From JABJOR01 sp965603075 (GTDB taxonomy: Bacteria; Pseudomonadota; Alphaproteobacteria; Rhodospirillales; Casp-alpha2): a stretch of 64,000 nucleotides of DNA. A program made the position numbers and the translations under genes. The DNA is taken from contig CBFDBO010000010.1 of the NCBI GenBank assembly GCA_965603075.1, positions 33,078 through 97,077 of the forward strand, written 5' to 3'. The notes beneath the pieces are model-generated. The model saw nothing but the letters and a program-made list of their open reading frames with translations, searched no databases and was not told where the DNA came from. Below, piece by piece: positions 62,428 through 64,000 of this stretch (its first letter is position 1; each line of letters starts with the position of its first letter).

Positions 62428-63366
62428 ATGGATGTTATTTTACACAATTATCCACAATCCCCCGTGGCAGAAAAAGTTCGCCGTGCATTGGGGGTAAAGA
62501 ACCTAACGTGGAAGAATGTCCTGATACCGAGAATTCCCCCTAAACCTGATTTAATGCCACTTACAGGGGGATACCGACGCACCCCCGTGATGCAAATTGG
62601 CGCCGATATTTATTGCGACAGCCAGTGCATATTATTAGAGCTGGAACGCCGTTTTCCCGATCCATCATTTCATGTAAATGGTGGCACGGGGCTCGACTGG
62701 GGCCTCAACACTTGGAATGATCAAATCCTGTTTACGTTGGCTGCACAATTGGTTATTGGATCTAACGCCGCCGATTTACCCGAGGACTTTGCCCAAGATC
62801 GCGGACGGTTGTATTTTGGCCCGGACGCTGATTTGCAACACGTTGCGAGCGAGCTTCCGCATGTTATTGCGCAATTGCGGGGGGCTTTGGCATGGTGGGA
62901 AGCTGAGCTTTTAACGGGTAAACTGTTTCTGAGCGGCGCGCGCGCGGGGCTTGCCGATATTTTGGCGGGTTATTTAATTTGGTTCCTTCGGGGGCGCTGG
63001 TCCGGTGGTCCGGATCTGATTGCCCAATTCCCGAATTTGATTAAATGGGAAGCCCGCGCCGAAGCCGTGGGGCATGGAACACACTCTGAATTGAGCTCCC
63101 TTGATGCCCTGGATATCGCTAAGAACGCTCAGACAACGTGTAAACAATACGTCGATGGACACGACCCCCAAAACCTAAAACCCGGTCAGCAAGTCTCCAT
63201 CATTCCTGATAGCGACGGTGGCGATCCTGTCGTCACGGGTAAACTTCATTACGCCGACGCCCATACCATCGCTATCCTACATTCGCATGATCGAGTGGGT
63301 GAGGTTTGTATCCATTTCCCTCGTATCGGTTATCGGGTATTGGATACCACGTTAACGGGTAATTGA
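62428..63366 (+). CDS. Glutathione S-transferase-like protein with C-terminal extension
   Basis: A 312-residue protein. Residues 1-85 form a thioredoxin-like GST domain (MDVILHNYPQSPVAEKVRRALG, RRTPVMQIGADIYCDSQCILLELERRF), then a helical GST C-domain to about 235. The last 75 residues (DPQNLKPGQQVSIIPDSDG and on) look beta-rich and are not part of normal GSTs. Its job is unknown; it follows the amaB-amaA pair on the same strand. Confidence 0.78.
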   Translation: MDVILHNYPQSPVAEKVRRALGVKNLTWKNVLIPRIPPKPDLMPLTGGYRRTPVMQIGADIYCDSQCILLELERRFPDPSFHVNGGTGLDWGLNTWNDQILFTLAAQLVIGSNAADLPEDFAQDRGRLYFGPDADLQHVASELPHVIAQLRGALAWWEAELLTGKLFLSGARAGLADILAGYLIWFLRGRWSGGPDLIAQFPNLIKWEARAEAVGHGTHSELSSLDALDIAKNAQTTCKQYVDGHDPQNLKPGQQVSIIPDSDGGDPVVTGKLHYADAHTIAILHSHDRVGEVCIHFPRIGYRVLDTTLTGN

Positions 63367-63385
63367 TGTATAAAGGACGTAAATT

Positions 63386-63937
63386 ATGAACTTACTGATT
63401 CTTGGCCTCGCTCTTTGGGTTATGGCCCATCTTTTTAAACGGGTATTACCCGGATTAAGATCATCAATGGGGAACGCGGGCCGTGGTTTGGTCACGGTCT
63501 CCATTCTGGCTGGCATCGTTTTGATGGTAATCGGTTACGGTGCAACAGAAAAAGAATTTCTTTATGAATTACCGAGTTGGGTATGGCATTTAAATAATCT
63601 GTTGATGCTGGTCGCTGTGTTCTTAATGGGTGCCGGTAATGCAGGGGGACTTGTTGGTTCAAAAATTCGTCATCCCATGTTGTTGGGCGTGGTCATTTGG
63701 GTGATTGCCCATCTTCTGGTCAACGGTGATATGCCTTCGCTTATTTTATTTGGGACCATGGGGGCGTGGGCATTGTTGGAAATGATTGTCATCAATCGTG
63801 GTGAGGGCGTATGGACACCCCCACCGGGTCAGATCAGCAAAGATATATTACTCGCGTTCATATCGGTTATTATTTTTGGTGTCTTTGTGAGCGTGCATAT
63901 TTGGTTAGGGTATTCGGTGATTGGTGTTTTTCGGTGA
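63386..63937 (+). CDS. nnrU: NnrU family membrane protein
   Basis: A 183-residue protein with about five membrane helices of the NnrU family (MNLLILGLALWVMAHLFKRV, GSKIRHPMLLGVVIWVIAHLLVNGD). NnrU was found near nitrite/nitric oxide reductase genes in Rhodobacter, with unknown role; the domain also occurs in carotenoid-linked proteins. Here it is 31 kb from nirK and lies 19 bases after the GST-like gene. Confidence 0.85.
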   Translation: MNLLILGLALWVMAHLFKRVLPGLRSSMGNAGRGLVTVSILAGIVLMVIGYGATEKEFLYELPSWVWHLNNLLMLVAVFLMGAGNAGGLVGSKIRHPMLLGVVIWVIAHLLVNGDMPSLILFGTMGAWALLEMIVINRGEGVWTPPPGQISKDILLAFISVIIFGVFVSVHIWLGYSVIGVFR

Positions 63938-64000
63938 ATACCAACTTTAATACCCTATTTAATACCCTATCTAATAACCAATAGCACAGCCATCTTTCCT
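63938..64000. other. Window end, non-coding
   Basis: No gene is seen. It contains a near-repeat of TAATACCCTAT and TAATACCCTATCT in tandem. Confidence 0.6.

Noticed and set aside
1..64000. CRISPR array, prophage, insertion sequence or toxin-antitoxin module
   Set aside because: No regularly spaced direct repeats with spacers, no integrase or transposase, and no typical small two-gene modules were found. All tandem repeats seen are adjacent units without spacers.

Overview
The window is an ordinary chromosomal stretch of an alphaproteobacterium of moderate GC, probably a marine member of or near the Rhodospirillales. The evidence is gene order and content: argH / small lipoprotein / lysA / TIGR02302-type membrane protein / MJ0042 zinc-ribbon protein / ftsE / ftsX / ydcF / plsC, a chorismate mutase-hisC-tyrC operon, a PhaR-regulated polyhydroxyalkanoate locus, and DUF1127, DUF2125, NnrU and GFA families. 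The lineage below class level is inference. I saw no tRNA, rRNA, CRISPR array, prophage, insertion sequence or integrase.

Layout. 0.2-11.3 kb: DUF1127 protein, small lipoprotein, arginine and lysine biosynthesis, and the ftsEX-ydcF-plsC envelope block. 11.3-14.6 kb: B12-dependent ribonucleotide reductase behind a 400-bp region with two DnaA boxes, then a PPOX-fold protein. 14.6-22.9 kb: ChaC, two EamA exporters, DUF2125 protein, the aromatic amino acid operon, a methyltransferase and a GST. 23.0-23.6 kb: wreck of a histidine kinase. 23.6-28.0 kb: PHA synthesis (phaB, phaA, phaC, a small overlapping partner and the regulator phaR). 28.0-40.0 kb: a queuosine salvage set (queG, precursor transporter, queF, tgt, queA) interleaved with a copper nitrite reductase cassette (nirK, dihaem cytochrome c, nirV-like SUMF1 protein), a response regulator, cysH and a PfkB kinase. 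40.3-47.8 kb: an uncharacterised catabolic group (enolase-superfamily enzyme, FAD oxidoreductase, class III aminotransferase, CocE/NonD hydrolase). 48-56 kb: hybrid sensor kinase, ABC-F ATPase, HIT and HAD proteins, another aminotransferase, and an AT-rich CPBP protease that looks acquired. 56.3-64 kb: soxR diverging from an MFS exporter, dienelactone hydrolase, GFA protein, an amaB-amaA-like pair for pipecolate/lysine breakdown, a GST-like protein and NnrU.

How the genes work together: PHA storage appears to be controlled by PhaR through two matching CTGC-N3-GCAA sites; SoxR probably drives the divergent exporter from a promoter with the 19-bp spacer typical of MerR-family control; and nirK, its cytochrome and NirV form a nitrite-reduction unit. 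The most unusual signal across the window is structural: more than ten loci carry fresh-looking short tandem duplications, often with a 12-bp period and sometimes copying a stop codon. No clearly new multi-gene system was found. The best leads are degenerate or altered proteins (CM/PDT/ACT protein, phosphoacceptor Asp-to-Glu receiver, dihaem cytochrome lacking one axial Met), the small gene overlapping phaC, and the uncharacterised catabolic cluster.
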